A stretch of DNA of 5,544 nt from Syntrophaceae bacterium (GTDB lineage Bacteria > Desulfobacterota > SM23-61), in the NCBI GenBank assembly GCA_003154025.1, contig PMCE01000137.1:4126-9669 (forward strand), in the 5' to 3' direction. The notes under the pieces were generated by a model that was given only the letters and a program-made list of their open reading frames with translations, was not told where the DNA came from and did no database searches. The number at the start of each line of letters is the position of its first letter. The stretch's first letter is position 1. A program made the translations under genes and the position numbers. This document shows positions 1 through 5,544 of this stretch, piece by piece.

Positions 1-18
1 GGTGCTTGGAATATAACC

Positions 19-1065
19 GTGGCACGTTGGACCTTCAAACGATGGATTCTGTGGATGGCGATCCTGGCCTTTCTTCTGGCCGGCGTCATGGGGCTCTCCC
101 TTTCTCTGGGAGCGGCGGCCATCCCCTTTTCCCAAAGCTGGTCCATCCTTCTCCACCAAATCCCGGGAGTTTCTTCCCCCGGGCCGGGGACGGCGAGCGA
201 TTCTTCGATCATCCTGCAGCTGCGTCTTCCGCGGATTCTCTCCGGCGCCCTGGTGGGCGCGGCCCTGGCCATCGCCGGGGCCGTTCTCCAGGCCCTTCTG
301 CGGAATCCTCTGGCCGACCCCTTCGTCCTGGGGATCTCCAGTGGGGCGGCCGCGGGCGCGGTTCTGGCGATCCTCTTCGGGCTGGGATCAACTTTTTTGG
401 GAGCCTATGCCGTCCCGGGAGCAGCCTTCGGGGGCGCTCTCTTCACTCTGTTCGTGGTTTATTTCATCGCCCGCGTGGAGGGACGGGTCCCGGCCTACAC
501 CATGCTTTTGGCCGGGGTCATCGTGAGCTCCTTCTTCTCGGCCATCATCATGTTCCTGATTTCCGCCACCAGCAACGAGCGGATCTACAATGTGACCTTC
601 TGGCTCATGGGCAACCTGGAGTACCTGACGGCCCGGTCGCTCGGGGTCGTAGCCCTCTATTTCTTCGTGGGCGCGGGAGTTCTCTTCGCCCTGGCCCGGG
701 ACCTCAACCTCCTCTCCCTGGGGGAAGAGACCGCCTGGGAGTTGGGAGTGGAGGTGGAGAGGGTGAAGAAGACGGCCTTCGTCTTCGCCTCCCTGATCAC
801 CGGAGCGGTGGTGTCGGTGAGCGGGTTGATCGGGTTTGTGGGCCTGATCGTCCCCCACGTGGTGCGGATGATCTGGGGGCCGGACCATCGGTTCCTCCTC
901 CCGGCCTCCGCCCTGGTGGGAGCCATGCTGCTGGTTACGGCCGACACCGTGGCCAGGACGGTGATGGCCCCGTTGGAAATCCCCGTGGGAGTCGTGACCG
1001 CCATGGGCGGGGCTCCTTTCTTTGTTTACCTCCTCCGGAAGAAGGGCCATGGCGTCTATCATTAA
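19..1065 (+). CDS. btuC: FecCD/BtuC-family ABC transporter permease, probably for cobalamin
   Basis: This is the inner-membrane channel subunit of a type II ABC importer; as a dimer it passes a corrinoid from a periplasmic binding protein to the cytoplasm, powered by the ATPase encoded next. The 348-residue product has the usual family length and is hydrophobic throughout, with about ten possible membrane segments. FecCD hallmarks are RLPR (69-72), NPLADP (96-101), LGISSGA (104-110), WLMGNL (195-200), LSLGEETA (232-239, in the region that contacts the ATPase), GFVGLIVPH (272-280) and the EIPVG...GAPFF stretch (320-335). Heme and siderophore permeases share this fold, so the cobalamin assignment rests on the neighbouring riboswitch and BtuB-like receptor. 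The GTG at 19 gives a normal N-terminus (MARWTFKRW), but only a weak GGA lies upstream and the frame is open to base 1, so a start outside the window is possible. The 3' end overlaps the ATPase gene by 17 bases, indicating translational coupling. Confidence 0.93.
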   Translation: MARWTFKRWILWMAILAFLLAGVMGLSLSLGAAAIPFSQSWSILLHQIPGVSSPGPGTASDSSIILQLRLPRILSGALVGAALAIAGAVLQALLRNPLADPFVLGISSGAAAGAVLAILFGLGSTFLGAYAVPGAAFGGALFTLFVVYFIARVEGRVPAYTMLLAGVIVSSFFSAIIMFLISATSNERIYNVTFWLMGNLEYLTARSLGVVALYFFVGAGVLFALARDLNLLSLGEETAWELGVEVERVKKTAFVFASLITGAVVSVSGLIGFVGLIVPHVVRMIWGPDHRFLLPASALVGAMLLVTADTVARTVMAPLEIPVGVVTAMGGAPFFVYLLRKKGHGVYH

Positions 1066-2347
1066 AATCGAGGCGGTCGAATTCTCTTATCCCGAGAGGC
1101 AGATCTTTTCCGGGCTGACCCTTTCATTGGAAGAGGGAGAGATCCTGGGCCTGATCGGGCCCAATAGCTCGGGCAAAACCACGCTTCTCAAGCTGATGGA
1201 CGGCCTGCTCGCTCCCCGGCAGGGAAGAGTCTTGCTGAAAGAGAAGGAATTGAGCCGGATCCCCCGATCCTTGGTAGCCCGGATGGTCGCCGTAGTTCCG
1301 CAAACCATGGAAGTCCCCTTTTCTTTCACCGTGGGGGAGATCGTCCTCATGGGAAGGGCCCCTCACCTGACGCGCTTCGGATGGGAGAAACAGAAGGACC
1401 TGAACATCGCCCGGGAAGCCATGGCTCTCACCGATGTGGCCGGCCTGGAAGAGCGGATTTTCTGGGAGTTGAGCCAGGGGGAAAAGCAGAGAGTCCTGAT
1501 CGCCCGGGCCCTGGCCCAGGAACCCGACGTGATTCTTCTCGACGAGCCCACCTCCCACCTGGACATCAATCACCAGGTGGAGATCAACGAATTGATCCGG
1601 AGCCTGAATCTTCAGAAAAAGCTCACGGTCCTCCATATCTCTCACGACCTGAACCTGGCGGCCGAATATTGTCACCGGATCGTGCTGCTCCATAAGGGAT
1701 CGGTCTCCTCCGTGGGGACCCCAGCGGAAGTGATCACCGAGGAGAACATCCGCCGGGTTTACGAGACCACGGTTTTGATCGAGAAAAACCCCCTTTCCGG
1801 CGCCCCCCGGGTCACCCTACTGGGAAAGAAGAAGATAGAAAAAGCCGGAACGCATAAGACCGTTCATGTCATTTGCGGGGAGGGGAGCGGGGTGGATTCG
1901 ACGCGCCGGCTGCTCCTGGGGGGATACCGGGTATCCCTGGGAGTCCTCAATATCGGCGACACCGACCAGAAGGTCGGAAAAAACCTCGGGCTGCCCATGG
2001 CTTTGGAGGAACCTTTCTCCTCCATCTCCCTGCGGGGAATGGAGGAGAATCGAAAATTGATCGATCAGGCGGACCTCGTCCTGGTGGAACGGTTCCACAT
2101 CGGTCCGGGAAACCTGGGCAATCTCCAGGCAGCGCTGGAGGCGCAGGAAAAGGGAAAGAGGGTGATCGTCCTGGAGAACAGCCTGGAATACGATTTCACC
2201 GGGGGAGAGGCCCGGTCCTGCTATCTGCGCCTGAAGGAGAAAGGGGCGGTGTTCATTCCCGACCACTCCCGGCTTCTGGACGAGACGGAGAGAATTTTGA
2301 ATCATAATTCGGCTGGCTGTAAAGGCGGTGTTCAACCGCCTCAATAA
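1049..2347 (+). CDS. btuD: BtuD-type ABC transporter ATPase with an extra C-terminal domain
   Basis: This cytoplasmic ATPase powers the BtuC-type permease encoded just upstream. Residues 1-255 form a standard nucleotide-binding domain: Walker A GPNSSGKT (37-44), Q-loop Q85, signature LSQGEKQR (141-148), Walker B VILLDEP (161-167), D-loop SHLD (169-172) and switch histidine H199. BtuD/FecE-type ATPases are usually about 250-270 residues, whereas this one has 432. Residues about 270-417 form a further alpha/beta domain with a glycine-rich start (CGEGSG, 276-281), GVLNIGDTD (298-306), EEPFS (320-324), ADLVLVE (341-347) and GPGNLGNL (352-359). It looks Rossmann-like and resembles C-terminal extensions I recall on some archaeal and bacterial cobalamin-type ATPases; I cannot assign its function. 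ATG 1049 is preferred over the in-frame TTG at 1022 because GGAAGAAGG (1038-1046) precedes it at ribosome-binding distance. The last 10 or so codons run through a small palindrome and look like non-domain tail. Confidence 0.92.
   Translation: MASIIKIEAVEFSYPERQIFSGLTLSLEEGEILGLIGPNSSGKTTLLKLMDGLLAPRQGRVLLKEKELSRIPRSLVARMVAVVPQTMEVPFSFTVGEIVLMGRAPHLTRFGWEKQKDLNIAREAMALTDVAGLEERIFWELSQGEKQRVLIARALAQEPDVILLDEPTSHLDINHQVEINELIRSLNLQKKLTVLHISHDLNLAAEYCHRIVLLHKGSVSSVGTPAEVITEENIRRVYETTVLIEKNPLSGAPRVTLLGKKKIEKAGTHKTVHVICGEGSGVDSTRRLLLGGYRVSLGVLNIGDTDQKVGKNLGLPMALEEPFSSISLRGMEENRKLIDQADLVLVERFHIGPGNLGNLQAALEAQEKGKRVIVLENSLEYDFTGGEARSCYLRLKEKGAVFIPDHSRLLDETERILNHNSAGCKGGVQPPQ
2323..2341 (+). other. 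7-bp perfect stem-loop at the 3' end of btuD
   Basis: AGGCGGT (2323-2329) pairs perfectly with ACCGCCT (2335-2341) around a 5-base loop. The stem lies inside the last codons of btuD. No T-run follows, so it is not a normal intrinsic terminator. It may be a small palindromic repeat, or an mRNA 3'-end or processing structure separating btuCD from btuB. Its role is not established. Confidence 0.4.
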
Positions 2348-2469
2348 CCGGGGTCAAAAGGCTCCGGGAATTCAAAAGGAGGTTGTGCAAAGCTAGATCC
2401 GCAGGATTCCAGGGAAGATGGTGCAAGTCCACCGCTGCCCCGCAACTGTGAGGGGAACGAAAACCACAA

Positions 2470-2567
2470 GAACTGAAAGGTACAAGGCGCAAGGCTCAAG
2501 GCGCAAGGGAAGCAATAACCATTAAAGACCCTGTGCCCTACACCGTGCACCCTGAGCCTTTTAGTTC
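2470..2567 (+). repeat. Inverted heptamer-array hairpin inside the riboswitch aptamer
   Basis: Bases 2470-2508 pair with 2529-2567 in one unbroken register (paired positions sum to 5037): 27 Watson-Crick pairs, 3 G-U pairs and 9 mismatches over 39 positions, closing a 20-base loop. The left arm contains four tandem 7-base units, AGGTACA, AGGCGCA, AGGCTCA, AGGCGCA. The right arm contains four units of the complementary type, TGTGCCC, TACACCG, TGCACCC, TGAGCCT. The base of the stem is GAACT/AGTTC. The element begins right after the conserved ACGAAAACCACA stretch and ends just before CGGCCACTGG, so it occupies a peripheral-arm position and leaves the core intact. Its heptamers resemble those at 4531-4602. 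Origin and function are unknown to me. Confidence 0.8.
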
Positions 2568-2642
2568 GGCCACTGGACACCGGTCCGGGAAGGCGTGGCG
2601 AGTAGGGGGCCCCGAGCCAGTAGACCTGACCTTGAGGGGAAG

Positions 2643-2670
2643 CTTTCCGACCTTTCGCGGGAAAGGGGGA
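2643..2670 (+). promoter_or_regulatory. Shine-Dalgarno-masking hairpin and ribosome-binding site of btuB
   Basis: CCTTTC (2651-2656) pairs with GAAAGG (2661-2666) around the loop GCGG, burying part of the purine-rich ribosome-binding site AAGGGGGA (2663-2670). That site lies 8 bases before ATG 2679. The loop GCGG (2657-2660) is complementary to CCGC (2440-2443) in the aptamer's L5 region, matching the known L5-L13 kissing interaction of translational cobalamin riboswitches. An alternative helix, CTTTCC (2643-2648) with GGAAAG (2660-2665), competes for the same bases. The expected logic is translational repression when ligand is bound. No terminator-type T-run is present. Confidence 0.7.
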
Positions 2671-2678
2671 AATGAGTG

Positions 2679-4529
2679 ATGAAGAAGTTTTGGGGGTTAA
2701 GGGTTTTTCTTTTGGGCCTGGGAGCGATTATGGGAATGAGCCCTGATGCCATGGGAGCGGAGGTGGAATTAGGTCAGGTCGTGGTCACGGGCACCCGGAC
2801 CGAGGTGGAGATCAGCGACTCGCCGCAGCCGATCAGCGTCATCACCAAGGAAGAGATCATGAATACGCCCGACCGGACCATTCCCGAGGTCATCCAGCGG
2901 GCAGCCGGGGTGTTGATCACCAACAACGGACCCATGGGTTCGATTACCACCGCCAATATTCGCGGTTCGGAAGCGGGGCAGGTGCTGATCATGATCGACG
3001 GCCGACGAATCAACGATGCCCAGAATGGCCTTTTTGACCTCAGCAACCTTCCTTTGTCCAAGGACGAAATCGAGCGGATCGAGGTCCTCCGCGGGGGGGC
3101 CTCCGCCCTTTACGGGTCCGATGCCATGGGCGGGGTGATCAATATCATTACCAAGTCTCCAACCAAGGAGCCGTACACGAAGGTTGCCGCGTCCTTCGGC
3201 CGGTTCGGCACTCAAGATTATTCCTTGAGCCATCGCTGGAAGCCGGGTCCCCTTGGCTATGGCCTGTTTGCGTCCAGGGGAATATCAGAAGGGTTCCGCC
3301 CGAACAGCGATTATCGCGCCTGGACCGTCGGGGGAGACTTGAGCTACGACCTACCCTGGAAAGGGGAACTCAAGGTTTCAGCCAGGAACATGCAGAAGGA
3401 GATTGGCCTACCCGGGACGATCACCTTCACCGACCCGGATGACCGCCAGAAAGATAATCTGACCCAGCTCGACCTGAACTACCGGGACAAGATCGGTTCA
3501 GCCGTAACCCTGAATTTCAGGGGATGGCAGAATATCTACCGCCAGATTTTCGATTCGGGGACTCAGGGGCCCGACGTGGGACCTCCTCTTCTGCATAAAA
3601 GTTATGAGACGGGAGGGGATCTCCAGGCGACGGCGGCCATCGGGAGCGCCAACCTCGTTACCGGCGGGCTGGAGGGAATCCAGGACCGGGTGGACAGCAG
3701 CAGCATCGGCGTTCAACGGGGAACCCGGGGCGCCGTCTACCTGCAGGACGAAATCGAAGTGGTCAAAGCGGTTACCACGACCCTCGGCATGCGCTACGAC
3801 ATGAACTCGCTTTTCCAGAATCAACTGGACCCCCGGGTTGCCCTCCTGGTCCGCTTGCCCGAGGACACGCGGGTCCGGGCCTCCGTGGCGAGGTCTTACC
3901 GGGCGCCTACCTTCAATGACCTCTTCTGGCCGGCCAACGCCTTTGTAGCGGGCAACCCGAACCTGCAGCCCGAAAAGGCCTGGTCCTATGAACTGGGGGG
4001 GGAGAAAAAATTCGGCGACCTGGCGCTCTTCAAAATAGCGGGTTTTTACCGGGATGTGAAGGACCTCATCCACTGGGCGTCGGATGCCAATTTTGTGTGG
4101 CGTCCCACCAACGTCCAGACGGCCCATATCTGGGGCGCAGAAACGGAACTGGTTTTTTCACCCTGGAAGGGTCTTTCGATTCCGTTGACCTATTCCTATC
4201 TTTATCCCCGGGATCAGGCGACCGGCGAACCGATAAGCAATAAGCCGAAACATATCGTCAATGCCGGAGTGGAGTACGCGACTCCGTTCGGCCTGAAAAC
4301 CAGCCTGAAGGGGCGCTATGTGCAGTATTATGTGAATAACATCTCCACCCTGAACCGGGATTATTTTGTGGTCGATGTCCGCCTGGGGTATGATTTCACG
4401 GTCTACCAGAAGTTTAAAGGGGAAGGATTTCTCAGCTTGACCAATGCCTTTAACCGGGACTACCAGATCAACGAAGGGTATCCCATGCCGCCGCGCTCGC
4501 TCAACGGAGGCGCCAGCCTTTTCTTCTAG
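2679..4529 (+). CDS. btuB: BtuB-like TonB-dependent outer-membrane receptor
   Basis: This outer-membrane transporter takes up a corrinoid using energy from TonB. The 616-residue product has BtuB-like length. A signal peptide (KK, hydrophobic FLLGLGAIMGM, cleavage likely after AMGA at residue 27) is followed by a TonB-box-like QVVVTGTR (33-40). The plug domain (about 44-160) carries typical motifs: PISVITKEEI, NIRGSEAGQVLIMIDGRRIND, and IERIEVLRGGASALYGSDAMGGVINIITK spanning the plug end. The rest is a beta-barrel with alternating strands, and it contains the conserved SYRAPTFNDLFWP and NPNLQPEKAWSYELG segments. The protein ends in aromatic FF, as outer-membrane barrels do. ATG 2679 is chosen over GTG 2676 for start type and better spacing from AAGGGGGA. 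The upstream cobalamin riboswitch makes cobalamin or a related corrinoid the likely substrate; from the protein alone a siderophore receptor would also be possible. Confidence 0.93.
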   Translation: MKKFWGLRVFLLGLGAIMGMSPDAMGAEVELGQVVVTGTRTEVEISDSPQPISVITKEEIMNTPDRTIPEVIQRAAGVLITNNGPMGSITTANIRGSEAGQVLIMIDGRRINDAQNGLFDLSNLPLSKDEIERIEVLRGGASALYGSDAMGGVINIITKSPTKEPYTKVAASFGRFGTQDYSLSHRWKPGPLGYGLFASRGISEGFRPNSDYRAWTVGGDLSYDLPWKGELKVSARNMQKEIGLPGTITFTDPDDRQKDNLTQLDLNYRDKIGSAVTLNFRGWQNIYRQIFDSGTQGPDVGPPLLHKSYETGGDLQATAAIGSANLVTGGLEGIQDRVDSSSIGVQRGTRGAVYLQDEIEVVKAVTTTLGMRYDMNSLFQNQLDPRVALLVRLPEDTRVRASVARSYRAPTFNDLFWPANAFVAGNPNLQPEKAWSYELGGEKKFGDLALFKIAGFYRDVKDLIHWASDANFVWRPTNVQTAHIWGAETELVFSPWKGLSIPLTYSYLYPRDQATGEPISNKPKHIVNAGVEYATPFGLKTSLKGRYVQYYVNNISTLNRDYFVVDVRLGYDFTVYQKFKGEGFLSLTNAFNRDYQINEGYPMPPRSLNGGASLFF

Positions 4530-4530
4530 G

Positions 4531-4602
4531 AAGCCCGAGGCCCGAGGAACCAGGTGAAAATTTGAGTTTTTTCTCGAACCTCGAACCTCGCGCCTCGTAC
4601 CT
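4531..4602 (+). repeat. Second inverted heptamer-array hairpin, between btuB and tonB
   Basis: This element fills nearly the whole 82-base gap between the two genes. Bases 4536-4555 pair with 4578-4597 (positions sum to 9133): 16 of 20 positions pair, including a 12-position block with one mismatch, around a 22-base AT-rich loop. The right arm is four perfect tandem 7-base units, CGAACCT, CGAACCT, CGCGCCT, CGTACCT (4575-4602). The left arm holds complementary-type units, AGGCCCG and AGGAACC. The unit pattern CGNNCCT is one base from the TGNNCCY pattern of the riboswitch element. No T-run follows the stem, so it is not a classical terminator, although it may affect mRNA processing or tonB expression. 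Confidence 0.75.
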
Positions 4603-4611
4603 GTATTTATT

Positions 4612-5505
4612 ATGAAACGTTTCTTTCTCATATCCGTCCTATTCCACGTGGTGGCCCTGCTGCTCCTCTTTTCCTGGGAGATTCCGCTGGCCGACCGCCT
4701 GCTTCCCAGGAGCATTCTGGAAGTGTCTTTGGTGGAAAGGATTGAGAAGAAATTGGGGGAGGCCCTTCCTGCGGGAGCCAAGCTGGCCAGGATTACCCTC
4801 CAGAAGAAAGCGGAGAGCGCCGGGAAAAAGGACAAGGAAAAAATCAGGGAAGTCATCGTTCCCCCGATGGAAGAAACGAAGCAGGAGCAAAAAACGGAGC
4901 CGGCCCAGAAACAGGTAATCGAAGAGAGACCAAAAACCGAGGAGAAAGTCGCTGAAGAGGATCGAGTTTTAAGGGCCAAGAATGAGGAGGTCCCGGTTAT
5001 CCAGGCAAGAGTAACCGTGCAAGGAAACGAAAGCCTGGAAGCGGGAACTTTGATGAATCCCTCCAAAAGCCACCCGGCGGCCGGCGGGAGAGGGGATGCG
5101 GGGATTGCTTTCCTGGCGTCGGCCGGCCCAGAGTCGGCAAAGCAAGGAATTCCCCTGGGGGCAGGCGGTAAAGGTTCCGCCACCGGCAGGGGAGAGGGGG
5201 AATCTTCCCGTTTGAGCAGCATCCCAATGTCCGCCGGGAGTAGAGACCCGATCATTGCCGAGATCATGCGGCGCATCGAAGGGGCCAAGCGTTACCCCCG
5301 GGTGGCCCGAAAGATGGGGATCGAAGGCCGGGCCACGGTCCGGTTCAGGCTTACGTCCAACGGAAAGGTGGAGGCGGCGGAACTCCTGGAAACATCCGGC
5401 TCGGATGTTCTGGACCAGGCATCCCTGGAGACCGTCCACCGCGCCGCTCCCTTGCCTTATAAGGATGGATGGTTGAAGGTCGTGATCGTATTTAAAATCC
5501 TTTAA
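4612..5505 (+). CDS. tonB: TonB-family energy-transducing protein
   Basis: This inner-membrane-anchored periplasmic protein should carry proton-motive energy, collected by ExbB/ExbD, to the receptor encoded upstream. The 297-residue product has a short cytoplasmic start (MKR) and a single membrane anchor at about 4-21 containing the TonB-type S-x3-H pattern (S8, H12). The periplasmic spacer at 44-120 is rich in Lys and Glu rather than in the Pro-Glu/Pro-Lys repeats of E. coli TonB, and a Gly/Ser/Ala-rich stretch follows (about 145-200). The TonB C-terminal domain occupies about 212-297, with the conserved YP (228-229), GRATVRFRL, NGKVEAAELLETSGSDVLDQA and a final beta strand VVIVFKIL. It lies 82 bases after btuB in the same direction and is probably cotranscribed, serving as a dedicated TonB for corrinoid uptake. 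The start fits the membrane anchor exactly, yet no Shine-Dalgarno sequence precedes it (upstream bases are CCTGTATTTATT). Confidence 0.9.
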   Translation: MKRFFLISVLFHVVALLLLFSWEIPLADRLLPRSILEVSLVERIEKKLGEALPAGAKLARITLQKKAESAGKKDKEKIREVIVPPMEETKQEQKTEPAQKQVIEERPKTEEKVAEEDRVLRAKNEEVPVIQARVTVQGNESLEAGTLMNPSKSHPAAGGRGDAGIAFLASAGPESAKQGIPLGAGGKGSATGRGEGESSRLSSIPMSAGSRDPIIAEIMRRIEGAKRYPRVARKMGIEGRATVRFRLTSNGKVEAAELLETSGSDVLDQASLETVHRAAPLPYKDGWLKVVIVFKIL

Positions 5506-5511
5506 AAAAAA

Positions 5512-5544
5512 TTCACCACAGAAGCACTGGGTACACAGAGAAGC
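5512..5544 (+). repeat. Possible start of a CACAGAG-type intergenic repeat, cut by the window end
   Basis: After the tonB stop and an A-run, the DNA reads TTCACCACAGAAGC and then ACACAGAGAAGC, two similar CACAGA-AGC phrases about 17 bases apart. I recall TTCACCACAGAGRCACAGAG-like intergenic repeats from many deltaproteobacterial and related genomes. Only 33 bases are visible and no gene or terminator is seen here, so the call is tentative. Confidence 0.35.

Larger units (their letters stand above)
2352..2675 (+). promoter_or_regulatory. Cobalamin riboswitch (aptamer plus expression platform) of btuB
   Basis: This untranslated leader should bind a cobalamin and shut off btuB. Conserved blocks of the class appear in order: AGGGAA (2411-2416); the P4-type hairpin GGTG/CACC (2420-2423 with 2430-2433) with loop CAAGTC; GCTGCCCCGCAACTGTGA (2434-2451); CCACTGG with its partner CCGGT and then GGGAAGG (2570-2593); and the 3' B12 box GAGCCAGTAGACCTGACC (2614-2631). 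The outer closing stem is uncertain. Either GGTCA (2352-2356) with TGACC (2627-2631) plus GGCTC (2360-2364) with GAGCC (2614-2618), or GAGGT (2379-2383) with ACCTT (2629-2633), would close it, so the 5' limit could be 2352 or about 2379. The segment between the CAACTGTGA block and CCACTGG, usually short, is enlarged by a hairpin of about 98 bases. The expression platform follows at 2635-2675. Class recognition is firm; ligand preference (adenosyl- or other cobalamin) is not visible. Confidence 0.93.

Noticed and set aside
6..1118. Long + strand open frame overlapping btuC in another frame
   Set aside because: Its translation is dominated by Gly, Arg, Pro and Ser, as out-of-frame reading of GC-rich genes gives, and it shows no domain; btuC has clear FecCD motifs in the other frame.
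1124..1693. Minus-strand open frame within the ATPase gene
   Set aside because: It is a shadow of the btuD coding sequence with no motifs of its own.
2303..2308. CATAAT as a possible -10 box for a btuB promoter
   Set aside because: It matches five of six bases, but no acceptable -35 hexamer lies 16-18 bases upstream and it is inside btuD coding sequence.
2470..2567. The heptamer repeats read as a CRISPR array
   Set aside because: Units are 7 bases, directly abutting and inverted around a loop; there are no 20-50-base repeats with unique spacers and no cas gene.
4536..4602. The btuB-tonB hairpin as an intrinsic terminator
   Set aside because: The T-run lies in the loop rather than after the stem, and tonB starts 9 bases after the right arm.
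4158..5288. 376-codon open frame on the minus strand across the btuB end and tonB
   Set aside because: It lies antisense to two well-supported genes, crosses the repeat hairpin between them, and shows no recognisable domain or ribosome-binding site.
5490..5512. AT-rich run at the end of tonB as a terminator
   Set aside because: It is an A-run on the coding strand without a preceding GC-rich stem, so it does not fit a + strand intrinsic terminator.

Overview
The window is a vitamin B12 (cobalamin) uptake locus, with all genes on the + strand. The GC-rich DNA, protein styles and intergenic repeats suggest a Gram-negative bacterium, probably of the Desulfobacterota/deltaproteobacterial type. 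The outer-membrane receptor and TonB protein show that it has an outer membrane. The taxonomic guess is inference only; no marker gene is present.

Layout: (1) 19-1065, an inner-membrane FecCD/BtuC-type permease whose frame stays open to the left edge. (2) 1049-2347, its ABC ATPase (BtuD type), overlapping the permease by 17 bases and carrying an extra C-terminal domain of about 150 residues after the nucleotide-binding domain. (3) About 2352-2675, a cobalamin riboswitch with a recognisable core, a B12 box and a Shine-Dalgarno-masking hairpin; a large hairpin built from 7-base repeat units lies inside its aptamer. (4) 2679-4529, a BtuB-like TonB-dependent outer-membrane receptor. (5) 4531-4602, a second hairpin built from related 7-base units. 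(6) 4612-5505, a TonB-family energy-transducing protein. (7) 5506-5544, the start of what looks like another intergenic repeat, cut by the window edge.

The proteins form most of one import chain. TonB transmits proton-motive energy to the BtuB-like receptor, which brings the corrinoid across the outer membrane, and the BtuC/BtuD pair moves it across the inner membrane. The periplasmic binding protein (BtuF) and ExbB/ExbD are not in the window. The riboswitch lies between btuD and btuB, so it should mainly control btuB and probably tonB by hiding the btuB ribosome-binding site when cobalamin is plentiful.

The least ordinary signals are the pair of related heptamer-array hairpins, one of them inside a riboswitch aptamer, and the extra C-terminal domain on the ATPase.
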